DNA of 64,000 nucleotides from contig NC_135250.1 of NCBI RefSeq assembly GCF_964204865.1, positions 1,364,001 to 1,428,000 of the forward strand, given 5' to 3'. Below are positions 33,987 to 46,324 of the stretch, in pieces; positions within the stretch are counted from its first letter, which is position 1; each line of letters begins with the position of its first letter. Origin of the DNA: Styela clava (taxonomy: Eukaryota; Chordata; Ascidiacea; Stolidobranchia; Styelidae). The position numbers were made by a program, and so were the translations under genes. The notes below the pieces were generated by a model. That model saw nothing but the letters and a program-made list of their open reading frames with translations. It was not told the DNA's origin and did no database searches.

Positions 33987-36900
33987 TTACAACCGCTCAT
34001 ATCCAGATCTCCGAGATGTTGGAAGTGCTCTTTCACGCCAACTTCTGGTCGGAGTGTTTCTTCTTTCTTCTTGACTAACTGGATGCCCTTGAACAGATCC
34101 TTTATAAATACAAAATCGAATGCTCATGTTAAAGAGGTTGAATAATTCACAAGCAAACAAGTCATCAACACATTGAACCTTACTGATTGCGTACACCAGA
34201 GGTGTGCAACCTAGGCCAAATGTGGCCCTCAAGGAAAAATTGTGCTGCTTGCAGGGAAATTTAATTTGGTGCGTGCGAGTAATTCCTTTGCTTTGCAAAG
34301 CCTATACCTTAGTCCAATCTATTATCTATGCCAAGGCTGCCCAACCTACGGGCCACATGCGGCCCGCCGAACAGTTTTTGCCGCCCGCCCTATAAAGTTT
34401 GTAAGCAGACTTTCTAAATTTTTACATACATTTTACTATACATAAGTATCTTTCGTGATTTTGGTGTAATTATTCCTGTCATCTATCTACGTTCAAATGC
34501 CGGTTCTTATTATTATGTTTGTGTCAAGTCTTGCATTTTATCAAAATATACGACCAGGCGCTGATAACAATTCATTCATAGTTTTTCTGAGATTAATTTT
34601 TGATTACTGCAACTGTATTGCACATCAGGGTCAATTGATGCATGATGGTATGATTAAGAAAATAGCTAACCCGTAGTGCCTGGCACATTATAATTATGGC
34701 TTTGTCCAGAACCAACATTGACAACCCCTCCACCATCCAGTACGACATCTCCACCGTTTTCTCCAAAGTTTGCATTGGCGGTTTGAACATGATATTGTTG
34801 AAGAGGTTGGGTGCCAGCTGTAGTTCAAAAACATAACCGTATGTGTTTATAAGGAATAGAATTTTCATATTAAGAAAACAAAGCCAGACCGATGGCTTGA
34901 GCACATGGCGAAGCAGGTTTCTCATCTGGGTACCAGTGCCAAAAATTGTTTCACAATTTTCGTTCCTCGTACTTAATAGTGAGAGAGAGAAAGAGATTCA
35001 TTTTTTGCCAACCAGAAAAAAACAAGCATTCTAGCAATAATAAAAATATACAACAACATACTCGTTCGTTATTTCGTTTAGGTTCTATTTGATTTCTGTA
35101 ATATTCTGTGTTATATAATATTCATACCCGACATGGACTGGTAACAGGACAAGAAGCCATGGTTAGCCATATTATTAAGTCGTCTTATCGGCTTTCATCT
35201 CCCCCAAAATAAATATGCAATAAGTCTTATCCTATCCTATAAAGTTTGTATAAAAGCATATCTACATATATTATAATCAATATACCTGAATTTAAGACAA
35301 ATGGTTCAGTCTTGATCAGGTCGCCATTTTCCTCTATTTTGAATTCGAGAACGAATTTGCCTCTTTCCGAAGCTCTGGCAACAAAACTATACGCCACCGT
35401 GTGGTCGTCCAGAAGCAACTGATCCTCCAATTCGTGACCTTTGTCTGGGTAGACAGGAACAGACCTTGCTTCGCAGTTTAGCTTACTCTTGTATTTTCTC
35501 GAGCTGTACATGATAATGGGGATTGATACAGGGCGAATAGTGCTGTATCCATCATCAATCCATGTTTGTAAAGTATTCTTCAGTTCTTCCTCATTTAACC
35601 CATACAGAACACTTATATCGTGGGGATCCTTCTTGACTATGTAAACATGTACAGTGTATTTGCCGGCTGAAAAATATCATTTAAATTTTTATAAGACAAA
35701 GATTTAGAAAAGGGCCAATCTGGCCACGGGCAAGGACTTTCACTAAATACGGGGTGACCTAAAAATGTAGGTCACGGCAGTTTTGTGCACCGTTGGGAAT
35801 ACGCTCACCACCGTGCACCACTAATTACCCTGCCTAGGTTCCCAGGCTTGAATCCCATGCGAGGATGATCATGTGCGAGAGGATTGCTGGAATCATCGCC
35901 GCCGTAGGCTGGTTCACGTAAGAACCGCTGGTCTGTTACAGCTTCCTCCACCATCAAGTCCAGCATCTGAAACAAATAACTGTTCAACTAATCCTATACC
36001 CGACATGGACTGGTAACTAGACGAGGCAATGGTTCACCATGTGATCAAGCCGTCTTATTTTTTTTCTTCTCTCCCGGGATAAATATGTGAATCCTATCCT
36101 GACATACTTACTACATTTCTTATAAATTTCTTTTTTCTCCCCAACTAGGCCATGAGAATTTGTTGCTTGAATAGTGAAGCGGTATTTTACTCCTGGTGTT
36201 GGTGATTTGAGCCAAAAGTTTGACAGGTTCGTATCTTCACTGCCAATGAGATTCCATCCCCACCAACTCTTTTCATAGCTGTTAATTTTGTATCGAATAT
36301 TGTCTTCTTCAGCTTCGTCCCAAGATAAAAATATCTTTCCTTTGTCTTCATTAACTCGCAAACCACGTATTGGCGTTGGATCTGTAATAGTGTGGTGGCA
36401 GTTTTTTTAATCAGAAGGGAACGTTATTTTGGGATCTGCAGGAGGTTGCTATGTTCAATATTCCAACAAACTATAAAAATTTAATGATAAAAACTACAAC
36501 GAATTACATAATGTAATATTGTGGTGGCAATGTTTTTGGCGTTCCGGAAAGATGTGCACCAAGATCGCGAACATCGGTTAGTGTACCAGGTTAGGGCATA
36601 ATTTTATTTCAATTCCAATGTAAGCATTAGAAATAAATAAATAAGCATTTAACCTCATAACCTGTTCGTTTACTCTACATGGGTGCACAAGGTGTATTCA
36701 AGCTATCTCATAGACCAGGAGTGGGCAACTCCTGGCACGCGTGCCAAACTTGGCACGCGAGCCCATTTATTCGGCACGGGAGCGAGGCCTCGAAGACGAG
36801 ATTATTCTCCTTTAGATAAAAAGTTTCGAGGCTCTGATTCATCCGATGAAGCTCGGTGTTTGTTTATTCATTATCGTTTGTTAACAATCTGTTATTCATT

Positions 36901-39900
36901 TAAAATTTTAAACTCTTTTTGTCTTTTCATGACATGGCTACAAAGAAATATATTATGACATAACAACTGAGTTAGCTCTTGACTAATTGTGACGAGACAC
37001 AGCATTCATTGGGTTCATTGTTACGTAATATATAGTCTGTGCCACAATTTCTCTTCATTTCTGATTGATTTATGGAAGTTGTACAGCTCATGTTGGTTAG
37101 AGTTACTTGCTACCTTACTGAAATAAATAGATTTCGAAAGAAATATAAGCAATTATAGAAGGGAATACAAGAGAGAAGTGCAGAAAACGAACTATCGCAT
37201 GATTGGGAAGCCATTCCCGAGAATTTTTCGTGTCTCAAAAACTTTGCAACTGCATGTTGTTATCTACATATGCTTGTGATTTTCTGTTCTCAGTTATGCA
37301 CTTTATTAAGGCTCATAACAGGAGTAGCCTGAAATATGAAACCAGTAGTTCAGAATTTTTTTTCAATGTAAATCTCTATCAACGGTAATGCAGTAGCAAG
37401 AGTCTCACTTATATAGAATAGAAAAAGTAATAAAATCTATTTGTCGGACTCATATTTTCCCGAATAGTGAATCTGTCTGTAGCTTACATGTTTAGAGGGT
37501 ATATTATTGTGTATTTTTGCTTTAAAAGTAACAAAGCATTGTTTTTAATTTTGATCGGGACGCGGAAGAATTTTGTCGTTAAATTTAGCCGATTTGGGCA
37601 CGCGAGCCGAAAAAGGTTGCCCACCCCTGTCATAGACTACCCTGAGATGAACATAAAATTCCTATCCTATATGACAAACCTGTCCAAAATATTCTGCTTA
37701 TTCCTGGACCATTGATAACTCCTTCAGCATTTCTTGGATAAACAACAACTTTGTACTCAGACGACGGTCTGCATCCAACAATGGTAAAAGATGTGTCATT
37801 GAGTTTGCTTTTTTGTCTCTTTAAAAAATCAGAGAAAATATATGTTAAGTCAACAGGCAATAAAAAATAACTGACAGCAATATTATCCTTTGATTAGGAT
37901 GGGATTATTCTGCCAATCTTATCTCCGCTGAAAATGAGTTCAAAGGAAATCAAATCCAATACGGTGGAATTCAGCGATTCAGTTTTGTTATGTTTAGTGG
38001 GTGAGCGAGAGAATCGTTAAATTAATGAAATAGTAGAATTTATTGTCGTTGTTGCAATCAATTCTTTTATTTTGGATATTTGTAAGTAAGAGTATTTTCA
38101 CACATTCAAGCAAGAACTTGAAAGAAGCTCTAGACATGCAGCAACAGATAGGATGGGCTTTACATATTTATCCTGAATGTGAAAAAAGTCAATGATAAGA
38201 CCACTTAATCATATGGCACACAACAGCCTCTCGCGTTTTTACCGGTCTATTTCGGGTATGGGATTAGTTGGCCTGTTATTTGTTTCAGATGCATAGACAT
38301 GACGGTGAAAAAAGCTGAAACCGACCAGCAGTTTCTTGAACCCCCCCGCTATGGTGGGGGGTAGTCCAGCAATTCTCTCGCACATGATTTCTCTCCATTC
38401 CCGGTAGCAAGAGTATTCCTAACACTTAGCATGACGCGCCGCACTGCCAAGATACATTTAGAGCTATCATTTTTGGAAGAAACTATTTCTTCTCTGTTCT
38501 GTGACGCATCTGCTCAATTTTTAGACTCTTGTGTGAGAATTAGGGTAAAACATGAGAACTTAAACCCTCAGACCGAAAATGGTTGGGTAAAACGCTCTAG
38601 CAAGGGCCCGAGGATCTTGTTAGAGATCACAATGGTTTTAGCCCGATAACAAGGTTTTCCGGTACGACCTCTACCATAAACATTGACCCAAATGCAGTTT
38701 TGAGTGAGGGGAAAAAAATGATAGGGTTTTAAACTTTCAAATGAAATTGAAAATAAAACTATAACCAAAAAAGGATGGATTTAATTATTTAAACATCGTA
38801 TTAAAAATTATAAACGTGGAGTAATAACTAGATGGTTAAAAGCTAGAGTCTTTGAAATTTCCGGTAGCTTGGACTCCATCCAGTTGGTGAACCTGGCTCC
38901 AGCTCTTAAAATATGCTACTGGTCCAGGTTCCAATTCCTGATCCCGGCTCTAAACGTATTCAATTCTATTTCTCACCTCAAGTTCTTGGTTCCTAAAGAC
39001 TACAACATTGTGAAAAACTGCATCACAAGCAGGGGCGGACACCCGGGGGGGCGAGGGGGGGCGGTCGCCCCCCCAATAATTTCGCAAAAAAAATTAATAC
39101 ATGTTGTTTCCGCCTTACAAAATTATCATTTCCGAAAAGTGCGATAGTCAAGCGCAATTAAACGGTTAATAGTCACCGATATTATAACTGTTTTCTTACA
39201 ATAATGGACCAGGGCGCCTTCGGAGCATCTCACATTTTCGTGAAACATGCGCGCCCGCACGGGTAATACTCCGTCTTCAAACGCACCGCCGATCACGCGC
39301 CATGGTTTTGCACAACTAATTCATTTTTGTACAATTTAATATGATTTTCTCATTGTCAAAATCTTTCAATAGTGTTATTGTTGGCACTTGCGAGAGAAGT
39401 GAATGAGGCAAACTGTTTTTCATTACAACAATTAATTATTATCGCTAAAAAATTAACTAGATCTAAAGTTGTTATAAACAATTTTCACCGCTGGACGTAT
39501 CTTTTCACGTTATGGATTTCGTGCAAGGCCCAGCATAACTTGCGGGCAAAGATCAAAGCATTTACTATGTCGAAAAGTTGAAAAGCGGCAATATAAAATA
39601 CTAAAAATAAAACTGTAAATAATATAAGTTTTGTTGAGGCCCGCAATAGTCTAAAATCGCAAAATTTCACAAATTATGTTTGCTTGACCTTTAAAAACAT
39701 TTCGTCACTAAAATCGAAACACGGTCAATTGTGAGCGGCATTTACTTTTTTATCCATTACTTTTAAATTGACGTTGAAAATTTTCGTGTTAACATTAAAC
39801 AAAGCTGACAACGCGACTTTTCCCCGGTTTGTGATGATATATAAGATATTAAAGTATATTCGATCACTTTTTGTATTTATTTATGTATTTTTATTGTACT

Positions 39901-41857
39901 GAAATAACTTTTACTACGTGAGAATTGACAGAAAATTTATGAATTTTTCGAAAGGTTTTATCTTCAAAAATAATCGGAGTGACAACATTGCGATTGAGCG
40001 GAGCCAGTGTGACAAGTACATCTCAAATTTATCAAATTCGCAAAATAGCAAAAATACGGATCAAAACAATATATAAACGGGCAGTTTACCACACATTTTT
40101 ATGTCCGCGGATTGCCGTCGTGTTTTAGAGTAGCTCTTGTTTTGTCGACTCATCCGCAGTTTAAATTGAAGACAATTAAATTAATAAATCAAGACATTTT
40201 GAATATGCCGGTATCGGTCTTTGATTGATTACTTTGCACAAGTGAAAAATCATTTTTCGTTGATAAAGTCGGCTCTTTTAACAAGTGGCGTAATAGCGGC
40301 GACTGTTCCGCGTGGATTTCGAGGCGGTGAATTTGTATTTTTGATTTACTAGTATACTTTATAATTATTTTCATTGTATGAATTAAAATTGTACTATATG
40401 GGATTTTATATCAGATATCGAGATTTTTGTAAAGGCGATAACGAGTTCGGAAGATTGCAAAAATACGTATCAAAATTAAATACATCAGGCAGCTTATTTC
40501 ATATTTTTATTTCCCCATATCACCGTGGTACTTTAGTTTAGTGATATTTTTATTTTGACGTAAGAAGTCGCAACCGCGGGTTACGCTGCACACAATTAAA
40601 TTAATATATAAGGACATTTTAGAATCTCGTGGCTGTCATGGATCGACAGAAAAATCATTATACGCTTAAATAGGCGGCTCTTTTAACGAGCGCGTAATCG
40701 CGGTGCTTGTTGCAGACAGCAATGGGAAGTTCCGACCTCAAATTTGTTATTTTCTGTTTGTTAGCAAGAAATTGGTTCAGTGACGCGCAAGTTCCGTGTC
40801 CGAGCAAAGCAGCCTAGGTAATCGATATATGAGTAGCAAAATGACATGCTAATACTTAGAGAATGACATCGACAGGTTATTGTTACGTGACGATACACGG
40901 CGCTGTGTTTTTCGGTAAGCGATCCGGGTTCGCCCCCCCAAAATTATGGAAAGTGTCCGCCCCTGATCACAAGCTTTCTTGATTTCCCACCGTGCTTGGA
41001 AGCCAAAATCCAGAATTCTCTTAAGATATAATTTCTTCACAATATGAGGCACTGAAAAAAAGCATGTTGCATAAAAATATGTTAAACACTTTTTTTAAAC
41101 ACAATTTTTCATAAGGGAGGGGAGGGGCTTTATTAAAAAAAATTGCTATGTTTTTTGTGTTTGATTGCTGACAGAAGCTGGATATTGATGTATTTCATGA
41201 TCTATCCTGGGCATAATGGACCTGAGCAGGCGTTCTTAATCTGGGTAACGGAAGGGGTACCCATGGATCATTTTGTTCCGCCAGCTTAGGTTTACTTTTA
41301 TATATACATCGATAGTTTATACAAGACCACTGGCACAGCTACAGTTTCCATCAGCATCAACTAACGAGGGACTAGAAGTACTTCAAATTAAAACAGTAGG
41401 GCAGTGAGGGAAAATATGCTATACGACGAAAAAAAATTCCACAGAACAGAAAAAAACTGTATGATTGAGTGCCTACCTGAACGCCTCAGATGTTGGGAGG
41501 CTCTAATGTAGTCTTCCATTACTGTAAATACAAAAACGTTTTGTTAATATTCTAGGAAGGTATTTCCGTATTTAATAGAATTGAGAAAAAATTAGATGCA
41601 GCAAAAGACCTCACACTCCTCGCGCTCAAAAGCTGGAGCAAAGTATGTTTGAGATATGGTAGTTATTACCACCGTGCAGCAACCGCAGAGTCTTCATTTA
41701 GTTTGAATAAAATTATTTGGTCAATAAATATTTATATATATACCGGTACTTCATACATTGCCATGGCTGCTAGTCATCGCATGGTAATATCAGTCAATAT
41801 CACTCCAAACTTACCTTCATCTGGACTTTGCCAGGGGACTGACTGGTTACTTCCCAT
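33987..41857 (-). CDS. FN3 gene copy 1: myristoylation-type N-terminus, two FN3 domains, unknown domain; exon 3 split by a hAT
   Basis: Eight minus-strand exons: 41815-41857, 41477-41521, 40966-41051 plus 38977-39021 (one exon, split by a transposon), 37680-37818, 36112-36381, 35286-35666, 34671-34817, 33987-34099. Phases agree throughout (1 everywhere except 0 between exons 3 and 4), giving 422 residues if the insertion is ignored. The N-terminus MGSNQS fits an N-myristoylation signal (G2, S6). Exons 3-4 form FN3-1 (GFQARWEIKKA, IVGCRPSSEYKVVVYP). Exon 5 is FN3-2 (WLKSPTPGVKYRFTIQATNS). Exon 6 is a ~127-residue domain I do not recognise (DDGYSTIRPVSIPIIMYSSR, LEDQLLLDDHTVAYSFVARA). Exon 7 is Gly/Asn-rich and exon 8 is basic (RRSGYERL, stop). 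There is no signal peptide or membrane segment, so a cytoplasmic membrane-bound protein is inferred. As sequenced, the transposon should inactivate it unless spliced out. Confidence 0.7.
34196..34400. mobile_element. hAT end fragments in intron 7 of FN3 copy 1
   Basis: CCAGAGGTGTGCAACCTAGG near 34196 and CCAAGGCTGCCCAACCTACG near 34330 are two left-type hAT ends, the second followed by GCGGCCCGCC. No right ends or duplications could be matched, so both are truncated. Confidence 0.4.
35108..35240 (+). repeat. SINE 3' fragment
   Basis: ACATGGACTGGTAACAGGAC through AAGTCGTCTTATCGGCTTTC to the TCTTATCCTATCCTAT tail matches the SINE 3' half. The tRNA-like head is missing. It lies just outside exon 6 of FN3 copy 1. 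Confidence 0.65.
35780..36100 (+). repeat. tRNA-derived SINE in an intron of FN3 copy 1
   Basis: Begins near GGGAATACGCTCACCACCGT, has B-box-like GGCTTGAATCC, the body motif GGCTGGTTCACGTAAGAACC and ends CCGGGATAAATATGTGAATC. It fills most of the intron between exons 6 and 5 and points against the gene. Confidence 0.75.
36716..37629. mobile_element. hAT element, 914 bp, perfect target duplication, in intron 4 of FN3 copy 1
   Basis: Left end CAGGAGTGGGCAACTCCTGG followed by CACGCGTGCC; right end GGTTGCCCACCCCTG. The flank TCATAGAC is perfect on both sides (36708-36715, 37630-37637). A related element sits in the matching intron of copy 2. No transposase recognised. Confidence 0.88.
38148..38445 (-). 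repeat. Degraded tRNA-derived SINE
   Basis: Minus-strand copy: AGGATGGGCTTTACATATTT at the tail end, the body motif CCAGCAATTCTCTCGCACAT, and a decayed head (CTAACACTTAGCATG). It carries small changes throughout and a C-run. It lies in the intron after exon 3 of FN3 copy 1. Confidence 0.6.
39030..40965. mobile_element. hAT element inserted in coding exon 3 of FN3 copy 1
   Basis: Left end CAGGGGCGGACACCCGGGGG; right end GTCCGCCCCTG, preceded by CGCCCCCCCAAAATTATGGA. The flank ATCACAAG is perfect (39022-39029 and 40966-40973). Deleting the element and one flank copy leaves an exon of exactly 131 bp, the same length as the uninterrupted exon in copy 2. The 1936-bp interior shares a long core with the hAT at 48045-50151. 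No transposase frame survives. Confidence 0.92.
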
Positions 41858-41929
41858 ATTTCAGTAATTGGTCATTCGATATTCATATTATCATAAATCT
41901 ACATATCTATGTCTCTTACTTTTAAGCTA

Positions 41930-42390
41930 ACAATTAGTTGAAGGTACTGTAAATTTGTGAATATTCAAATTAACTTTGAATACTGCGGATATCAAATATT
42001 TTGCAAAAAAATATGTAAAGGGATTAGGAGGAAGCCAAAACATAAAAGCGACGAAGTCGCATTCAACGGTACCGTACCATGCGACCCGGGGGAATCCCCC
42101 AGTGAAGTCCAACGGACATCACAAAGCGGTCGGCTATGATGTCGTCCTCTGCACAGATAAGTAGTCGAACTTGATAAGTTTTGGCGATATCGGACACCGT
42201 TTTTTACATAATATGGGTCATTTTTTAATTGCTGTTGTTTATTTGGGTTCAGGAAGAATCTCAACTAATAGACCAATTTTTCATTAACTAGAGATTGAAA
42301 ATCTCCTACGACTGAGCAGACTCAATATAAAAATGCTATTCTCATTAAAATGAACGATAATCCTGTTGTGAAAACCATCTGTGGTGAACA
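41930..42390. other. Upstream region of FN3 copy 1
   Basis: It lies 5' of the copy 1 start (minus strand). A short perfect hairpin CCGGGGGAATCCCCC occurs near 42087, and several GT/AG-like sites surround it. No promoter element is recognised and no further exon is supported. Confidence 0.25.
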
Positions 42391-44300
42391 TGATAACAAA
42401 GATGAATAGATTATCATTGCTTTATTAACAGAATATCAAGTAATAGAGCACAGAATCACACAAATTGATAAAATATAATCCAAACACAAACAAGAGACAA
42501 TCGGATCAGCCTCCGCCCCCACTTGAAAAAATAACTCAGGTGTGAACAAACTATGACAACCACTACGGAACAAATCTACGAAATCCACCGCAAAGTAAAG
42601 TTACAGGTAACCACTGCAATGCTAAGAGCCACTGAAACAATAATAGAGTTATGATAGACACAAATCAGTTCAAAAGCAGTGGCTCTAATACAGTGTTTTC
42701 AGCCAAGGTTCCGCGACAACCTAGGGTTCTGCCAGTACAGAGATTTGTAAGCTTGCATTCAAACCAGAGCGTCTATCTATATTATATTAATATAGGTATA
42801 TTGTTTAAATATACAATGAAATACTTATCAGGTTTGCCACTTATATTAAATTTTAATATTTAATACTGCTTTGATAAATTTCTATAGTTTATACAATTCA
42901 ATTAATAAAAGACGATCAAACTTTTGCTTGGTTTCACAATCATTATGCAGCATAATAAAACAAACGAAACAAGTCACAAAGAAACTCTATCTGTTGGATG
43001 CACAAAAAAATATCATAGCTATCTTTTCTTTATATCAATGTTTTTAGCATGAGGTGCACGCGCAGCCCCAGGGATGCAAAAAGTGTTCTTAGAGAGTGTG
43101 AGAATGGTGAATCATGAGGTTTGGTTAAAAGTACAAGGCCTTTAATACATTGAATTGTGAAAAAACTCTCCCCTCTTCTCCTTTATCATAAGACTGTTAA
43201 AATGAGATACATGAAATTATTGAATGTAATACAATGGCTTCGCTATTTACACATATGTAAATACCTTTTTTCAGCAATTCTAGAACGGGGGTGCGATAAT
43301 TTAGGGACAATATTATAGAGGTTCAAAGTGGAAAAAGAAATAAATCCTTGTGTTAGTTGAGCCATATGCTCATGATGAAACAATACTAAAGCAGAAATAA
43401 AGATGACTCTTTTAAGTGATTCAAGATTATGCGCTCTAACACAAATGGCACAAAAAATAAAAAGAGGAAACTTCCTGTACAAAAATATACTTGTGTTAGT
43501 GTTCAGTAAGACTCCTAAATCACATCACAACTCAAAAAGAATCGTAGTTATCTAACTGTCTGTACTTAGATTATGCTAGAGCAAGCATCAATAAGTTGAA
43601 ATTAGAAATTTATATTGCACAAATAATAATAATACCATAATGCAATGTCACAAAAAGCATAGATAAAAGTCGATAAAAAACAACAAGATATTGCACTTTT
43701 TAAATCAATTTTATTCTGCGACAAACTTTTTATGCATAGTGAGGGAGAAATAAAGAAATCCAAAATAGGTGAAAAAGAAAAAAAAGTTAGAACCATTACT
43801 GATAGCAAATGTTAATTAGCACTAGCAGTGAATTGATAAACATGTTATCTTAAAGTTAAGCATGATGAATCAACAATCATAAACAAACAATATAAAGCTA
43901 TACATTTAATCTTAGTACAGTGCGGGTATGAATATGAGCACTATCTATGTAGGTATATATAGGTAGGTACTCCCAAAGTATGTGTACTAAGTTGGCGGAC
44001 ATCGGAACATAGTGGGCATATATGTACCAGGTTAGGGTTAGGGCATAATTTTATTCCAAGTATTTTGTACCTGAAATTATGGCCTAACCTTAACCTTCTA
44101 CACTTACTAAGTTCCGGTGTCCGTCATCTTGGTTCACGTACTTTGGGAGTACCGGTATTTTTATATTGACACACAGAATAAAATCAGGTAAGTAATTTGC
44201 ATAAATTAGAGAAAAACACATTTGAAAAGGCCCAATTCTGATAATAAAGAAAACAAAGCATAGGAGATTAATCAAATAAGATGAATAAAAATTCACTATC
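42390..44300 (+). repeat. Repeated block A (also at 60040-61800)
   Basis: It shares with 60040-61800 the order TTATCATTGCTTTATTA, ACAGAATCACACA, GTAAAGTTACAGG, GGTTCTGCCAGTACAG, GGTTAGAACCA(T/C)TACTGA, AAGCATGATGAATCAAC, and AAATCAGGT(A/G)A(G) near the end. Similarity is patchy, with inserted elements. It forms the 3' flank of FN3 copy 2; the other copy lies just 3' of the FN3 module at 63.2-63.5 kb, which suggests a segmental tandem duplication. Confidence 0.6.
43966..44153. repeat. Foldback MITE, complete copy
   Basis: GGTACTCCCAAAGTATGTGT and ACGTACTTTGGGAGTACC are the ends. GGCGGACATCGGAAC pairs with GTTCCGGTGTCCGTC, and CAGGTTAGGGTTAGGGCATA pairs with ATTATGGCCTAACCTTAACC. Almost the whole 188 bp can fold. 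Family members also lie near 2000, 6339, 14296, 36540 and 46522. Confidence 0.8.
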
Positions 44301-44689
44301 ATAATTTGATTTTCTTGAAGCTAGAGTCGTTTTCCACAGTCCTGTACATAAGTGTGTGGTGATGCACGAATTAAGCTTGTTTGACAAACAAACTTATGTG
44401 TTTTTATACAAGTTTGCTCGTTTCTTGCTCGAAACATCACAACGGTCGATATCCAGGTTTCCGGGTTATTGAGTTAAAGCTGGATCTTCTAAGCGAACGT
44501 CTGATTCGATTGTTTGGTCTATTTCCTTGAGGAACTGAATGTCCTTGAACAGATTCTGTATAAATAGAACATAAAATAGCTTAGATCAGAGAGTTCAAAT
44601 AATTCACAAGTAAACTGAATTGATTGTAGGTATAATGGGCGAGCGGTTTAAGAATCATTCTTCAGAGTTTACACATTGCAAGTTCAGGA

Positions 44690-44850
44690 TCCCGTGTTCA
44701 TTAACTCACTCAGACGTGGGGACATTGGGTAGCCAATGCCAAACCGGGATGATCCCACTCCATCTAAAAACAGTATCTTGTTGTATATCAGTGGATATGT
44801 GTACAATGCCTTGTACGACGAAAGAGGTGCAAATAAACATTATATCAGTT
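44690..44850 (+). repeat. Second SINE-like family, fragment
   Basis: ATTGGGTAGCCAATGCCAAA through TGGATATGTGTACAATGCCT resembles the body at 46400-46500 (TTGGGTAGGCAGTACCAAAC ... GCTTGTACACGGCCTTG). A B-box-like GTTCGAATCC follows at about 44893-44902. Confidence 0.4.
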
Positions 44851-45552
44851 GCTTAGGAGTTGACCTACTATATTGGTGTCACAAGATCTTGAGTTCGAAT
44901 CCAGGTCCTTTACATAACTTGTGAGAGTGCCTTTAATTGTGTAGGCAAAGCTATTTATTAACACTGTATTTTTTCCTGATGTGATAGATCCATATCCACA
45001 AGTGACAACTAGTCCAGAGCCTATTTCTTTATAAAAAGGTAAAATATGTAAAAACTATGTATTTTGGAGAATTTTTCATATATGTACAGAGTTAGAAGGG
45101 ACCACCGAACTGCTAAGGGCTATTTAAAACTGTAAAGATGCAATGAACGCCAGTACTGTAAACCCAATATGATCAGGAGAATAGCTAACCTGTAGAAATG
45201 CCTGAATTATGGCTTTGTCCAGAACCAACATTGAGAACCCCTCCTCCCTCAACTTTAACATCTACACCGTTTTCTCCAAAGTTTGCATTGGCAGCTTGAA
45301 CATGATACTGATGAAGAGGTTGAGCGCCAGCTGAATATCAAAAACATAACAGTAAAGTTAATACAATGTATGATAATATTATATTATTATTCACATGGGT
45401 GAGGATGGCTTTAATGTGGATAAAATCCGATTGAAAAATATAATTCTCTCAGAGCAGAATTCCCTTCCGATTTTTTTCTGGAACCAATTTTCTTCGAAAC
45501 TCTTTCGAAAAGATTTGCCGTAGCATTATAAACGTTGTTCAGTAATTCACGT

Positions 45553-46041
45553 TAGAGGTAAGATCGGGCCCAAAAATTCCAGCCCCGCCCAGTCCAGCCC
45601 ATGGGCATTAAACCTGATCCAACCCCGACTAATTAACTGGCTGGAATTACCGATTTTCTCATCAGTACTCTTGAAAAACATTTTGTTTCATGCGATGAAT
45701 TATAATGATGGTTTGAAACAAATACTCCATTTTATGCGAAACCACTCTTAAAATAGGCCCGAAAATTTTGCAATGGTGTGGTATGGGAAGAATATTTTCG
45801 GGGTCAAAGGTCGGGGAAAGATCCATTACAGCTTCTTCTGTTTTATGCAAATTATTTTATAACGAGTATTTCTTAGTTAGGTATTCACACATAGATTTGG
45901 TATATATTTTTTATAAACATATTTATTTAAAAAAAAAACCAGCAATAGAGAAGCCCGAACAGACCCGAGCCTAATGATTGACATTTCAGGCCCGACCCAA
46001 CCCAAATTTCGGGTCGGGTCGGGCTTCAGATCTTAGCTCTA
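45553..46041. mobile_element. hAT element in FN3 copy 2
   Basis: Left end TAGAGGTAAGATCGGGCCC; right end GGGCTTCAGATCTTAGCTCTA. Flanks attcacgt (45545-45552) and atacacgt (46042-46049) match at 7 of 8. Rich in GGGTCGGG / CCCGACCC near the right end. It lies in the intron between exons 7 and 6. Confidence 0.72.
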
Positions 46042-46324
46042 ATACACGTACATGCGAATTCATGTTTCCGCCTATGAAATTCCTCTGCTGCATGTGTCAA
46101 GTTCAAAACTATTCGACCATGGATTGTGGGACTCAGGGATACGATGCAGTAGCAACTTCATCATTGATGTATACATTGTTTAAACAAAACCCACTGCTGT
46201 AATTTCCATAATGAAAAAAAAATTGACCTTCATTCAAAAAAGTTCGCCACCCCTATGACACCAACAGTTTTATTCTCAATCTAGTCAAACACACAATATA
46301 TGTAGCTCTCTATTATCATATAAT

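Noticed and set aside
35805-35987. 60-codon minus-strand frame
   Set aside because: It lies in a SINE copy and reads through the SINE body.
41992-42264. 90-codon minus-strand frame upstream of FN3 copy 1
   Set aside because: Overlapping frames on both strands are equally open, and no splice-compatible joint to the copy 1 start was found.
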